Assembly (NCBI GenBank): GCA_017505635.1
Contig: JAFVOU010000040.1
Location: 62,001 to 126,000, forward strand
Length of the DNA: 64,000 bases
Reading direction: 5' to 3'
From: Oscillospiraceae bacterium
Lineage (GTDB): Bacteria; Bacillota; Clostridia; Oscillospirales; Ruminococcaceae
Each line of letters begins with the position of its first letter. Within the stretch, counting starts at the first letter, position 1. The notes under the pieces were generated by a model. It had not been told where the DNA came from. It did not search any database and saw nothing but the letters and a program-made list of their open reading frames with translations. Both the position numbers and the translations under genes were made by a program. This document shows, one piece after another, positions 9,274 through 17,210 of the stretch.

Positions 9274-9318
9274 GCAAACAGATTTTTATATAATAATCTG
9301 TTTGCTGTTTTTTTATAT
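9274..9318 (-). terminator. Intrinsic terminator downstream of the FNT-MBL operon
   Basis: GCAAACAGATT (9274-9284) and AATCTGTTTGC (9295-9305) form an 11-bp perfect stem. It sits just below the stop codon of the minus-strand MBL gene, with T-rich sequence on both sides. Confidence 0.8.
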
Positions 9319-10113
9319 TTTAATTTGTTCACCATCATCAGGGATAACAAGATTGCCGGTATAATATTGTTTTCCTTCGGTAGAGTAAAGAATTTTGCGG
9401 TTTTCGATATGACTGTCTTCGGTGTGGTAGAGAATAAGATTTTTTACATTAAGCTTTTCTGCAATTTCACAGGCATCTTTTACTGTGCTGTGAAATTTTT
9501 GATATGGCTTGAATATATCGCGCTCACTGTAAAGACAGAATGCCTCATGCATAAGCCAGTCACAGCAGGAAGCCTTTTCAAAAATATCTTCTGACAAAGG
9601 TTCGTCACCACAGCATACAATTTTTTTATCAGAAGGAGAATTCATAATAAAACCAAATTGTTTGGTTTTATCGGATTTGATATCAAAAAATTCAATATCA
9701 CAGTTTAATATATGATACATATCTCCGTCTTCAAGAATGTTTACAGCAATCTGACCGCCAAAATGTTTTGTTACACTTGCCGGAAGTGTTGCACAGCAGA
9801 TTGTTTTTAATGCATCTGCAGCTTCGTCGTGGCAGTATATATTAAATTGTCTGTTACATCCATCATAGTTTATTGCCTGACCTATCATACGCACAAGCCA
9901 CACAGCGCCCAAAATATGGTCTGTGTGGCTGTGAGTTATAAATATATGATTAAGGTCAGTGATATTTATGTTTTGTTCATCGAGAATTTTTAAAATCTGA
10001 TTTCCGCCACCAGCATCAACCAGAAAATATTCATTGTTATCCGAAAAAACAAAACAAGTGTTGTAACAGTTTTTTACAGCGGCACTGCCTGTGCCAAGCA
10101 TTGTAAGTTTCAA
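9313..10113 (-). CDS. MBL-fold metallohydrolase, RNase Z-like family
   Basis: The 266-aa protein is a metallo-beta-lactamase-fold hydrolase. LTMLGTGSA opens the fold and THSHTDHILG (residues 60-69) is the zinc-binding HxHxDH motif. Later, CCGDEP supplies the metal-bridging Asp region and HTED (about 233) is a candidate final His. The LGTGSA start and overall length resemble the RNase Z/arylsulfatase-like branch, but it lacks the features needed to call tRNase Z. The start is TTG 10113, behind AGGTGAT. It lies 22 bases after the FNT gene and is probably cotranscribed with it. Substrate unknown. Confidence 0.82.
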   Translation of the reverse strand: MKLTMLGTGSAAVKNCYNTCFVFSDNNEYFLVDAGGGNQILKILDEQNINITDLNHIFITHSHTDHILGAVWLVRMIGQAINYDGCNRQFNIYCHDEAADALKTICCATLPASVTKHFGGQIAVNILEDGDMYHILNCDIEFFDIKSDKTKQFGFIMNSPSDKKIVCCGDEPLSEDIFEKASCCDWLMHEAFCLYSERDIFKPYQKFHSTVKDACEIAEKLNVKNLILYHTEDSHIENRKILYSTEGKQYYTGNLVIPDDGEQIKI

Positions 10114-10135
10114 TTATATCACCTGTAAAGTTAAA

Positions 10136-10759
10136 TTATTTTGTACAAACGTAGCGCTTAACTTCGGCAAATATAATACCGCCAACGGCATTGCCGAGAG
10201 TAATAATGATAAGACGGATAACTGATTCAACGCTCCAGTTCATACACATCCAGAAATAGAACATATCTGCGATGCTGTGTTCAAAACCACTGAGGATAAA
10301 TACCATAACGCCAAGGAAAAGAGAAAGATATTTGCCCATTTCATACTGGATTTTATTGTATCCTTCAACTGCAATGTAAATCATAATGTTACAGAAGATA
10401 CCAAGCATAAAAAGGCTGATATAGCTGTCTGCCATCTTTACATCACAAAGCCCCTGTGCTGCAGCAGAAAGTTTTGCACCGTTGCGGGTAGCCATTGAAA
10501 TAAGAGCTATTATACCTGTGCCAATAAGATTGCCAAACCAGATAACCGGAATCTGCAAAGTGAATTTTTTATCGTTCTGACAAACATAACAAACTTTACC
10601 TGTATAAAGATGCAATCCGTAAGAGCAGATGGTAAGCAGACCTATGGCAAAGAACATAGAGCCGATTACCTTGTTTTCGCTCATAAGATAAATTACGCCG
10701 CCAAAGCCAATGCATGTGCCGGCAAGGATTGAAGAAATCAATACTTTGATGTTATTCAT
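10136..10759 (-). CDS. Formate/nitrite transporter (FNT) family channel
   Basis: This 207-aa integral membrane protein has about six hydrophobic segments. It carries FNT-like signatures: LYTGKVCY after the second helix, IWFGNLIGTG in the third region, and GFEHSIADMF (about 158-167), the conserved late-loop motif. FNT channels are pentamers moving formate, nitrite, hydrosulfide or lactate with protons. At 207 aa it is shorter than the usual 260-280 aa, mainly at the N-terminus and loops. ATG 10759 follows GAGGTGAAC. It is first in a two-gene unit with the MBL hydrolase. The substrate cannot be told from sequence; formate fits an anaerobic fermenter. Confidence 0.85.
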   Translation of the reverse strand: MNNIKVLISSILAGTCIGFGGVIYLMSENKVIGSMFFAIGLLTICSYGLHLYTGKVCYVCQNDKKFTLQIPVIWFGNLIGTGIIALISMATRNGAKLSAAAQGLCDVKMADSYISLFMLGIFCNIMIYIAVEGYNKIQYEMGKYLSLFLGVMVFILSGFEHSIADMFYFWMCMNWSVESVIRLIIITLGNAVGGIIFAEVKRYVCTK

Positions 10760-10866
10760 TGTTCACCTCATATATATTGTGTTTTTGTTACCCATATATC
10801 ATAACATATTGTGGTTTGTTTGGCTATAGTTAATATTGATAAAATATACTGATAATAACTGGAAAC

Positions 10867-10885
10867 TATGTGAGTATATCACATA
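10867..10885. promoter_or_regulatory. 19-bp palindrome upstream of ccdA, candidate operator
   Basis: TATGTGA-GTATA-TCACATA is a perfect 7-bp inverted repeat with a 5-bp centre. It lies 82 bp before the ccdA start and 107 bp before the divergent FNT gene. It resembles a Crp/Fnr-type site (TGTGA-N6-TCACA) but has one base less in the centre. Confidence 0.4.
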
Positions 10886-10967
10886 CAAAATATTTGTAAT
10901 ATGTTAAATTTTTATTATAATATATAATATATAATTGTATAAAATTAAATAAAGAACAGGAGACCAT

Positions 10968-11630
10968 ATGCAGTATATAATTTCATTTTTAGAGGGGATA
11001 ATCACTTTTATATCACCGTGTCTTCTTCCTATGCTGCCGATATATATTTCTTATTTTGCAGGAGGCGGACAAAGAAACACCAAAAAGACTGTTGTGAATG
11101 CAGCAGGATTTGTTCTTGGATTTACAGTTGTATTTATTTTGATGGGGGCACTTGCAGGAACGGCAGGAAGATTTTTAAAAGAGTACAGTACCATTGTAAA
11201 TATTATCCTGGGCAGTATAGTTATCATTTTTGGATTTAATTATATAGGGCTATTAAAATTCAGCATATTCAATGGCAGAAGAATATCTGCTGATGTAAAC
11301 AATATGAGTTTTATTTCTGCATTTATATTCGGTGCAGTTTTCTCTATAGGCTGGACACCATGTGTAGGAGTTTTTCTGGGTTCAGCACTGGCATTGGCCT
11401 CTCAGCAGGCACATATATTAGAGGGAATGCTTATGCTGCTGGCATATTCTATGGGATTGGGAATTCCTTTTATTATCAGCGCTGTTCTCATAGATGGTTT
11501 AAAAGAAACCTTCTGCTGGATAAAGCGCAATTATGATATAATCAATAAAATATGCGGAGTATTTCTTGTGATTGTAGGTATATTGATGGCAACAGGTGAT
11601 ATTGGCAGATTACTGGCTTTTTTAAGCTGA
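10968..11630 (+). CDS. ccdA: CcdA/DsbD-type thiol-disulfide transmembrane protein
   Basis: The 220-aa, six-segment membrane protein carries the two conserved helix motifs of the CcdA family: ITFISPCLLPMLP (Cys18) and SIGWTPCVGVFLGS (Cys132). These two cysteines pass electrons from cytoplasmic thioredoxin across the membrane. The partner is almost certainly the thioredoxin-like lipoprotein or anchored protein encoded 16 bases downstream. No cytochrome c maturation genes are nearby, so it probably serves extracytoplasmic disulfide or peroxide reduction rather than heme ligation. ATG 10968 follows ACAGGAGACC. Confidence 0.93.
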   Translation: MQYIISFLEGIITFISPCLLPMLPIYISYFAGGGQRNTKKTVVNAAGFVLGFTVVFILMGALAGTAGRFLKEYSTIVNIILGSIVIIFGFNYIGLLKFSIFNGRRISADVNNMSFISAFIFGAVFSIGWTPCVGVFLGSALALASQQAHILEGMLMLLAYSMGLGIPFIISAVLIDGLKETFCWIKRNYDIINKICGVFLVIVGILMATGDIGRLLAFLS

Positions 11631-11646
11631 AAGACGGGAGAATAAT

Positions 11647-12240
11647 ATGAAAACTAAAAGAAACTTGATATTTCTAGCTGTAGCTTTTGTGGCTTTGATA
11701 GGTGCAGCAGGTTTTGCTTATGGCAGACTGGCAGAAAAAGCAGATTATGAAGCTGGTCTTGTGCCTGAAACAGAAGAAACAGCACCGGCAGAAGATGCAC
11801 AGGATATACCTGAAATTGAAGCCCCTGATTTTACAGTAACTGACTGGGACGGAAACAGTGTAAATCTTTCTGATTTTGAGGGCAAACCAACAGTAGTCAA
11901 CTTCTGGGCAAGCTGGTGCGGTCCGTGTAAAATGGAAATGCCTGATTTTGAAGAAAAGTATAAAGAATATGGCGAAGATATAAATTTTCTTATAGTAAAT
12001 ATGACAGACGGAAGCAGGGAAACTGTAGAAATCGCAAAAGAATTTATTGAAGAAGCAGGGTATACTTTTCCGGTATACTTTGATACAGAATATGATGCAG
12101 CATACACTTATGGAGTATATTCACTGCCTACAACCTTTTTCATTGATGCAGAAGGATATGTAATCGCACAGGCAACAGGTATGATAAGCGGAGAACTGCT
12201 GCAAAAGGGTATTGATATGATTTATATGCAATCTGAATAA
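11647..12240 (+). CDS. TlpA/ResA-like membrane-anchored thioredoxin-fold protein
   Basis: The 197-aa protein has an N-terminal membrane anchor (about 7-26) and an acidic linker (ETEETAPAEDAQDIPEIEAP). A thioredoxin/AhpC-TSA-like fold follows with FWASWCGPCKMEMPDF, giving a CxxC pair at Cys91 and Cys94. SLPTTFFIDAEG supplies the cis-proline loop. It acts outside the membrane and is reduced by CcdA encoded just upstream. The gene ends at an intrinsic terminator, so the pair forms a closed operon. Whether it reduces apocytochrome or other proteins cannot be decided here. Confidence 0.92.
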   Translation: MKTKRNLIFLAVAFVALIGAAGFAYGRLAEKADYEAGLVPETEETAPAEDAQDIPEIEAPDFTVTDWDGNSVNLSDFEGKPTVVNFWASWCGPCKMEMPDFEEKYKEYGEDINFLIVNMTDGSRETVEIAKEFIEEAGYTFPVYFDTEYDAAYTYGVYSLPTTFFIDAEGYVIAQATGMISGELLQKGIDMIYMQSE

Positions 12241-12244
12241 TAAT

Positions 12245-12285
12245 GTAAAAAACCGATTGGACCTGCATCCAATCGGTTTTGCTGT
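12245..12285. terminator. Intrinsic terminator between convergent TlpA-like and TIGR04076 genes
   Basis: ACCGATTGGA-CCTGCA-TCCAATCGGT forms a 10-bp perfect stem. It has A-rich sequence upstream and a T-rich tail downstream, so it can serve both convergent operons. Confidence 0.88.
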
Positions 12286-12303
12286 TTTTAAGTATTAATT
12301 ATT

Positions 12304-12618
12304 CTATTCTGCATCATCATCCATGGTTTCAAGCAGAAAACTTACCGGTCTGAATCCGTCATTACAGGATATCATAGCAGACTTTGGATTTTTCATCCAT
12401 CCGTCATAAAAGTTTTCTCCGCCATGGGATAAGGCCATAACAAAAGGCGAGATGCTTTCCCACGCACTGGTGCACATACCGGCAGGCTGCTGCCAACCGT
12501 TTGCAATCCATATCTGTCCTTCGGTTACATCACAAGCGTGCTGTATGGGATTTTCGTACATATCAATCAAATCCTGATAATGTGCTTTGCGCACAGCAGT
12601 TATTCTAACTTTTTTCAT
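12304..12618 (-). CDS. TIGR04076 family protein
   Basis: This 104-aa protein resembles the TIGR04076 family: it starts KKVRITAVRKAHYQDLIDMY, a central GQIWIANGWQQPAGMCTSAW segment follows, and a conserved Cys near NDGFRPVSFLLE closes it. The family is common in anaerobes and has no established biochemical role; its Cys residues (28, 49, 86) could bind metal. The start is 3 bases below the stop of the GltS-like gene, so it is the last gene of the DUF4298-PlsC-GltS operon. Confidence 0.75.
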   Translation of the reverse strand: MKKVRITAVRKAHYQDLIDMYENPIQHACDVTEGQIWIANGWQQPAGMCTSAWESISPFVMALSHGGENFYDGWMKNPKSAMISCNDGFRPVSFLLETMDDDAE

Positions 12619-12621
12619 ATA

Positions 12622-14025
12622 CTAAACCTTTGTTTTGTCAGATTTCTTTTTGAAAATCATACTGCGGAAAAGAATGATGTTCATAATAATAAAAAATCCG
12701 AGAAGAAGGACGAGTGTAAGATATGGTTTTACAGGTGCAAGTGTTGCAAGCAGCATGATAGGGAAACCGAAAACAATGGCAGGGAAGTTCTGATAAACAA
12801 GGTTATCAGCTACAGGTGTTTTAAATCCGTTGTCAATTTCTCGCAGAAGAACAATACCTGTGCTTGCTGTACCTGTAAGCATACCGTACATAGCAACAAA
12901 CTGTTCGTTTTCGTAATCAGGGAAGAGCTTTCTGCACACAAATCCAATATAAAAATATGTAATAAGGGCGCCGCCGATACCAAGAATAAGCAGAACAGCC
13001 CAGTACTGCTGGAATATGCCAAGACGGATAGCAGCAATACCTGCAACAATCATTATGTCAAAGAAAAAGTTGCTCGTTCTTGTCATAAGGAAGTTGTTGA
13101 GATACTGTCTGTTCATCAGTTTTGTTTTTCTGAGCCATTTTACTACAGATTTGATAACTGTTGCAGAGAGAACACCAAGCAGGAAGTTGAAACCGAAAAT
13201 TACACTTTTCATCCCTGGCAGAAGATTGCCCAGACCACACATCATAAAATATGAAACAAGGTAAGCTACAAGCACAAAAGCAATCTGAACAGTAAGTTTG
13301 TCAATGCTGCCTTCCATAGGGATTTCGTTGTTTGTCTGAATTTCTTCGGAAGAAAGGCTGTCAAATACAGACTCTTCAGAGTTTACCCAATTGATTTTTC
13401 CTCTTTTTTTAAGGAGATTAAGGTGAATTACACCGCCAAGTGCTGCACTGATAAAACCAAAGGCAGCGACAGTAAGACCAAAGCTTTTGCCACCGACAAA
13501 GCCGAACTGTGTTTCGTAAATATTACCATAGTTGAGAGCCTGACCGGTACCCTGACCATAACCGAAAGGCAGAATAAGGCCTGCAGCTGCAAAGAAATCT
13601 TTGGAAATAAGAGCAGCTATGATGGTAACTCCAAAACCAAAAACTGCCTGAATGAGATAGGTGGAAACTGTTGTTACACCGGTGTTGAATATTTCAGCTC
13701 CGCGCTGTTTTGTCATTTTGTTGTCAGAAGTTTTAAAAGCGGAAGCTATGAAACCAAGTGCAAGACAATGATATGTAATAATTTCCAGAGTAGCCATACC
13801 GCGACCGCCGAAGAACATAGTGTCAAAAAACACATTGCCGGTAAACAGTTTGTAAAAACCGCTTATTGCAAGCAGAATAGCACCGCCAAGAACGGAAGTA
13901 GGTATAAGCGACATACGCAAAAACATGATTTTTCTTTTAAGTGTATTTGCAAGCAGCAGACTTAAAAGTAAAATTGCAATAAGGTTAAGTGAACCCCACA
14001 CACTATAATCCCAAAAATTTTCCAT
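12622..14025 (-). CDS. GltS-like sodium/glutamate symporter
   Basis: This 467-aa polytopic membrane protein has about 11-12 hydrophobic segments. Family landmarks are PTSVLGGAILL near the N-terminus, the GYGQGTGQALNYG re-entrant motif (about 155-167) and MYGMLTGTASTGIVLLREID in the second half (MxGxxTGT...G). GltS transporters take up glutamate with sodium ions. This protein is longer than E. coli GltS (about 400 aa) because of a cytoplasmic insert around residues 205-240 (SVFDSLSSEEIQ). Its start overlaps the end of the upstream acyltransferase gene by 23 bases, so the two are translationally coupled. Confidence 0.85.
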   Translation of the reverse strand: MENFWDYSVWGSLNLIAILLLSLLLANTLKRKIMFLRMSLIPTSVLGGAILLAISGFYKLFTGNVFFDTMFFGGRGMATLEIITYHCLALGFIASAFKTSDNKMTKQRGAEIFNTGVTTVSTYLIQAVFGFGVTIIAALISKDFFAAAGLILPFGYGQGTGQALNYGNIYETQFGFVGGKSFGLTVAAFGFISAALGGVIHLNLLKKRGKINWVNSEESVFDSLSSEEIQTNNEIPMEGSIDKLTVQIAFVLVAYLVSYFMMCGLGNLLPGMKSVIFGFNFLLGVLSATVIKSVVKWLRKTKLMNRQYLNNFLMTRTSNFFFDIMIVAGIAAIRLGIFQQYWAVLLILGIGGALITYFYIGFVCRKLFPDYENEQFVAMYGMLTGTASTGIVLLREIDNGFKTPVADNLVYQNFPAIVFGFPIMLLATLAPVKPYLTLVLLLGFFIIMNIILFRSMIFKKKSDKTKV

Positions 14026-15226
14026 CTTCTTCTCCTTTAGTTATGTTTTTATATCTGTAATAAATGTTTACATATTTAATGGCATTGAATCGTTTGTCAC
14101 CTTTAAGCTGATAAACACGGTCATTATGATAGATATTGGCTTTATTTCTGCCAAGAACGGAAAGCGCGGAAATTTCACTGAAAGGGAATATAAGGGCATT
14201 ATCACTGTTTTCGTCAACAGCAATTCTGTCTCCATACAATTTGATTTCGCAGTTTTCACGCATAAGTTGTTTGTTTTTATAAACAATAACTTCAGAAAGC
14301 CGTACATTGTCTGTATACATAGCGTTGGATGTGTAACTTGCCAAATCCAGGTTGTTTACAAAATCATTCTGATAGTCATACCACTGTGCAATAAAGCGGA
14401 AAGGAAACTCAAAGCCTATGCCTTTAAGTTCTTTTGTTGGCAGATATCTTATCTGCTTTTTACATTTTTTACATTCTACAATATCATCGTGACTTTCGAA
14501 AACACTCAGACCGCAGTAAGGACACACATAAACCAGACGTTCCATATATTCGGCCAACTGTTTGTGATGATACTCGGTATCTGCAACAGCTTCATTGACA
14601 TAAAGTTCCCTGCAGATAAGATTATAAAATTCAGCATCGTTCATTGACTTGTAATCTTCGGGTTCAACAACCTTGGAAACATATGCTTTTATTTTACCTT
14701 TGCGGGCAACATCACTCCAGCGCGGTTCAACGCCGTAACCACCTTCAATACGATAAAAGGCAATAGGCATTTTAAGTTTTTTTGCAAGTTTTGCAATAGC
14801 AGGATTTATATAAACCGTTCTGCCGTCATAGGTGCGGTTTCCTTCAGGAGCAAGGGCAATAGTGCCGCCTTCCTTGGCAACACGCATACAGTTCATAACC
14901 GCGTGAATATCGGTGGTCTGTTTTTTGATTGGAATAGGCTCAACAGCCCATTTCAGCAGGGAAGAAACCCATCCGAGAGAAAATATATCTTCTGTAGCTA
15001 TGTAATAAACAGGTCCTCTGAAAGACATAGCGATAAAGAACTGGTCAAAAGGTGTCTGATGATTCATCATTATCAGATATTTTCTGTCACCCTGTTCTTT
15101 GAAAGGATGTACATCAATTTTATACTTCCATAGTATATAAGGTTTGAGAATTAAACGTGCAAGACAGGTTATTACAGAATGACGGGGTTTTATCCATTCT
15201 TTGTTTTTGTTCTTTGATTTTTCCAT
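14003..15226 (-). CDS. PlsC-type lysophospholipid acyltransferase with C-terminal zinc ribbon
   Basis: Residues about 45-215 form a PlsC acyltransferase domain with NHQTPFD (N55, H56, D61; the HX4D motif) and APEGNRTYDG (E128-R131). Such enzymes acylate lysophosphatidic acid or related lipids at the membrane. After residue about 245 there is CPYCGLSVFESHDDIVECKKC, a four-Cys zinc ribbon. A further ~130 residues of unknown type, with a PH-like strand pattern, complete the 407-aa protein. Standard PlsC proteins are about 200-250 aa, so the tail is unusual. The gene is cotranscribed with DUF4298 upstream and the GltS-like symporter downstream. Confidence 0.85.
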   Translation of the reverse strand: MEKSKNKNKEWIKPRHSVITCLARLILKPYILWKYKIDVHPFKEQGDRKYLIMMNHQTPFDQFFIAMSFRGPVYYIATEDIFSLGWVSSLLKWAVEPIPIKKQTTDIHAVMNCMRVAKEGGTIALAPEGNRTYDGRTVYINPAIAKLAKKLKMPIAFYRIEGGYGVEPRWSDVARKGKIKAYVSKVVEPEDYKSMNDAEFYNLICRELYVNEAVADTEYHHKQLAEYMERLVYVCPYCGLSVFESHDDIVECKKCKKQIRYLPTKELKGIGFEFPFRFIAQWYDYQNDFVNNLDLASYTSNAMYTDNVRLSEVIVYKNKQLMRENCEIKLYGDRIAVDENSDNALIFPFSEISALSVLGRNKANIYHNDRVYQLKGDKRFNAIKYVNIYYRYKNITKGEEDGKFLGL

Positions 15227-15239
15227 AGTAGTAAGATTG

Positions 15240-15533
15240 TTATAATTCTGTGTGTTTAAGTAATTTTAAAAGTTCATCATTGTGGCATATAAGATTGTAT
15301 GCGGCATCTTCGCTCAGAACACCACGTTTTAAATTCTGAGGTATTTCACCGCGATTATCAGCATCATAATCATCCATCCACTGTTTGCTGAAATAATAAT
15401 CCGACAGTTCTTTTATATTTACCTGAACATCAAGGAATTTATTAAGTGCATTTTCAAAATTATTTAATGCCTCTTTTGCAATATCGAGGTTTTGTTCCAT
15501 ATAAATTATTCGTTCAACGCGGTCACTGTTCAT
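15240..15533 (-). CDS. DUF4298 family protein
   Basis: This 97-aa acidic, helical protein (RIIYMEQNLDIAKEALNNF; DYYFSKQWMDDYDADNRGEI) matches my recollection of the DUF4298 pattern with its YY-S-W-DYE-like core. No function is established for that family. It is 13 bases upstream of the acyltransferase gene on the same strand and may be cotranscribed with the small membrane protein before it. Confidence 0.75.
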   Translation of the reverse strand: MNSDRVERIIYMEQNLDIAKEALNNFENALNKFLDVQVNIKELSDYYFSKQWMDDYDADNRGEIPQNLKRGVLSEDAAYNLICHNDELLKLLKHTEL

Positions 15534-15552
15534 AATAAATACCGATACAACA

Positions 15553-15780
15553 TCAAAAAAATATTAAAGCAATTAAAAAGTTAAGTACAGCTGCAAATAA
15601 ATGCAGAGTCCCCCAAATGGCAAAAAGAAATGTTACAAAAGGTTTGTTGGCTTCAGCATACCATACAGACGAAAAAGTACCTTCAGGGGTGAGATAGTGA
15701 AATAGGACAAAAGAGAATACAAAAAGTACAATTGCTATGATAAAAGAAACCAGGGACAGTTTTTTGAATTTGGATTTCAT
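15553..15780 (-). CDS. Small two-helix membrane protein
   Basis: Two hydrophobic segments (LSLVSFIIAIVLFVFSFVLF and FVTFLFAIWGTLHLFAAVLN) flank a short loop in a ~75-aa protein. A GTG at 15798 is in frame, but a GGAG lies about 9 bases upstream of ATG 15780, which I take as the start. No family recognised. It heads the minus-strand operon DUF4298-PlsC-GltS-TIGR04076. Confidence 0.6.
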   Translation of the reverse strand: MKSKFKKLSLVSFIIAIVLFVFSFVLFHYLTPEGTFSSVWYAEANKPFVTFLFAIWGTLHLFAAVLNFLIALIFF

Positions 15781-15798
15781 ATAAAAGTCTCCGTTCAC

Positions 15799-16151
15799 AG
15801 CATATTTATATAATTTATTGTTTGGTTAAAAGAACTACACATTCATCGTGCGTACCTGATGTCCAACATATGTCGATTATTTTGTCTAAAATATAAAGGG
15901 GGATTCAGTTAAAATAATAAAAGAGTATGCTATAAATTGTTTACATAAAAAGTTGCATTTTAGACACAAAAAGCCATTATTTTCACTAATTATACACTAT
16001 TTTGATTATGTGCACAAGTACATATCAAATGTAAAAAACTATTTTTTTAGCAGCTTATGAACTGATGATTATCTGCAGTAAAAGTCCATAAGTGAGTATG
16101 ATGGTTTATATGGCAAATTAAGTCGATTCTGAAAATTTTTTATATTTATGC
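15799..16151. other. AT-rich non-coding interval upstream of the zeta-toxin remnant
   Basis: I see no credible coding frame or RNA here. The stretch should contain the promoter of the minus-strand operon that starts at 15780. I also looked for an N-terminal zeta-toxin P-loop or an epsilon-type antitoxin feeding into the remnant at 16152 and found neither. Confidence 0.5.
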
Positions 16152-16451
16152 AAATTAAAAAAATATGAGTATTATGACAATAACTCGGCACAGGAATGTC
16201 TTGACTGAATTGCAAACCGTGTTAAAAAGGGTGGTCACAATATATGACAGGATGATGTTATCAGAAGCTTTGAAAACAGATATAAAGTGCTGGCTAAAAT
16301 TCTGCCATACTGTGATGAAGTTGGATTTTTTGACAATGACAACGGTTTTATCGAAATTGCAGAATATAAAAATGGTGAATTGTTTATAAAAACAAATGAA
16401 CCATCACAATGGATTCTGGAACTAAAAGATTATCTGAAAACAGAACAGTAG
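16152..16451 (+). pseudogene. Decayed zeta-toxin-like C-terminal fragment
   Basis: Reading the frame that ends at TAG 16449-16451 gives SAQECLD, stop, IANRVKKGGHNI, stop, then QDDVIRSFENRYKVLAKILP, YCDEVGFFDNDNGFIEIAEY and a short tail. The IANRV-KGGHxI segment followed by R-[FY]xxRYK-L-LPYCDE-DN is the C-terminal pattern of zeta-toxin-type UDP-sugar kinases in Firmicutes. Two in-frame TGA codons (16206-16208 and 16245-16247) break the frame, and the P-loop half is absent. An overlapping 74-codon frame starting at 16165 is a shadow. This is a remnant, not a working toxin. Confidence 0.7.
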
Positions 16452-16472
16452 ATAAATATATAAATATGTTAA

Positions 16473-16521
16473 AAAGCAAGAGCAACCCCGTATCAATAGA
16501 AATGATAAAGGGTTGCTTTTT
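16473..16521 (+). terminator. Intrinsic terminator behind the zeta-toxin remnant
   Basis: AGCAACCC (16481-16488) pairs with GGGTTGCT (16510-16517), with TATC/GATA pairing inside the loop, A-rich upstream and TTTTT downstream. It is still well preserved although the gene before it has decayed. Confidence 0.8.
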
Positions 16522-16650
16522 AAGTATATAACAAAAGAGATAAACGTATTACAAATTTTACAACTTGGCAATAACTGTATGGTATATTGCTGTGTAGATA
16601 GTTAAAATGTTATGAAAATAAAATCAATTATATTCTCAAAGATTATACAC

Positions 16651-16694
16651 AAAAAATCAGAAACAATACCACTTTCAAGCAGCATTGTTCCTGA
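16651..16694 (-). terminator. Intrinsic terminator of the Spo0A-C-like gene
   Basis: On the minus strand TCAGGAACAAT pairs with ATTGTTTCTGA through one G-U pair, followed by TTTTTT. It lies just below the stop codon of the 16705-17043 gene. Confidence 0.6.
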
Positions 16695-16704
16695 TCAAAA
16701 ATTA

Positions 16705-17043
16705 TTATATAGATTTATAATTATTCAATTTTAGATATATTATCAAAATTTTAATTAAACGTGCTGTGGTTAAGGCTTCTACATTTATATTGGTGCCTGT
16801 GATTTGAGAAAGTTTTTTGGTATCAATAAGTGGTATAAGTCTGCTTATATTTTTCTCAATGCACCAAGGGTTACAATTGAATTCTTGTGCCACAAAAGGA
16901 TATACCTTTGTAGTTAAATTATTTATACTTTCCGGATTGTTCATAATAAAGTTTAAAAGAAATTCAAGCTGCCAATATCCTTGATGTATATCATCTGTTA
17001 TAATTTCATTTAAAAGTTCCAATATTTTTAAGTTTGTATTCAT
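16705..17043 (-). CDS. Stand-alone Spo0A C-terminal-domain-like protein
   Basis: The 112-aa protein resembles the DNA-binding C-terminal domain of Spo0A. HQGYWQLEFLLNFIMNNPES corresponds to the helix after HIKGYQYLR in Spo0A, LTTKVYPFVAQEFNCNPWCI to SVTKxLYPxIAxKYNTTPSR, and ENISRLIPLI to the ERAIRHAIE helix. The receiver domain is absent. The recognition-helix positions diverge (NPWCIEKNISR instead of TPSRVERAIRH), so specificity may differ. ATG 17043 follows GGAGAAAT. Three 10-bp repeat units (17106-17135) lie about 65-90 bp upstream. It is a monocistronic unit with its own terminator. Assignment rests on the helical pattern and is moderately sure. Confidence 0.65.
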   Translation of the reverse strand: MNTNLKILELLNEIITDDIHQGYWQLEFLLNFIMNNPESINNLTTKVYPFVAQEFNCNPWCIEKNISRLIPLIDTKKLSQITGTNINVEALTTARLIKILIIYLKLNNYKSI

Positions 17044-17105
17044 AATATTTCTCCGTTAATTACTTTTAATGGAAATATATGACATTTTTTGGAAAATTTG
17101 GGTAT

Positions 17106-17135
17106 TTACAGACAATGTCCGACATTGTCTGACAA
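17106..17135. promoter_or_regulatory. Three 10-bp tandem units with a 17-bp palindrome, candidate operator
   Basis: TTACAGACAA, TGTCCGACAT and TGTCTGACAA follow one another at an exact 10-bp period. The middle gives the palindrome ACAATGTC-C-GACATTGT (17112-17128). On the minus strand this reads TGTCGGA, close to the 0A box TGNCGAA, and tandem 0A boxes are typically spaced 10 bp. It lies upstream of the Spo0A-C-like gene. Confidence 0.5.
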
Positions 17136-17210
17136 AATCCGATGCCATATATTGGGGTTGATATACGGCATTTACAAAAGGAGATAACAGAGAACAGTTT
17201 ACCCAAAACA

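Noticed and set aside
12538..13965. Plus-strand frames opposite the GltS-like gene
   Set aside because: They are antisense shadows of a well-supported membrane transporter and are rich in Cys/Lys/Asn typical of reverse frames.
16165..16389. 74-codon open frame in the AT-rich gap
   Set aside because: It is out of frame with the recognisable zeta-toxin residues and has no ribosome binding site or protein-like composition.
17106..17135. CRISPR-like repeats
   Set aside because: The units are 10 bp and contiguous with no spacers; there are no cas genes in the window.
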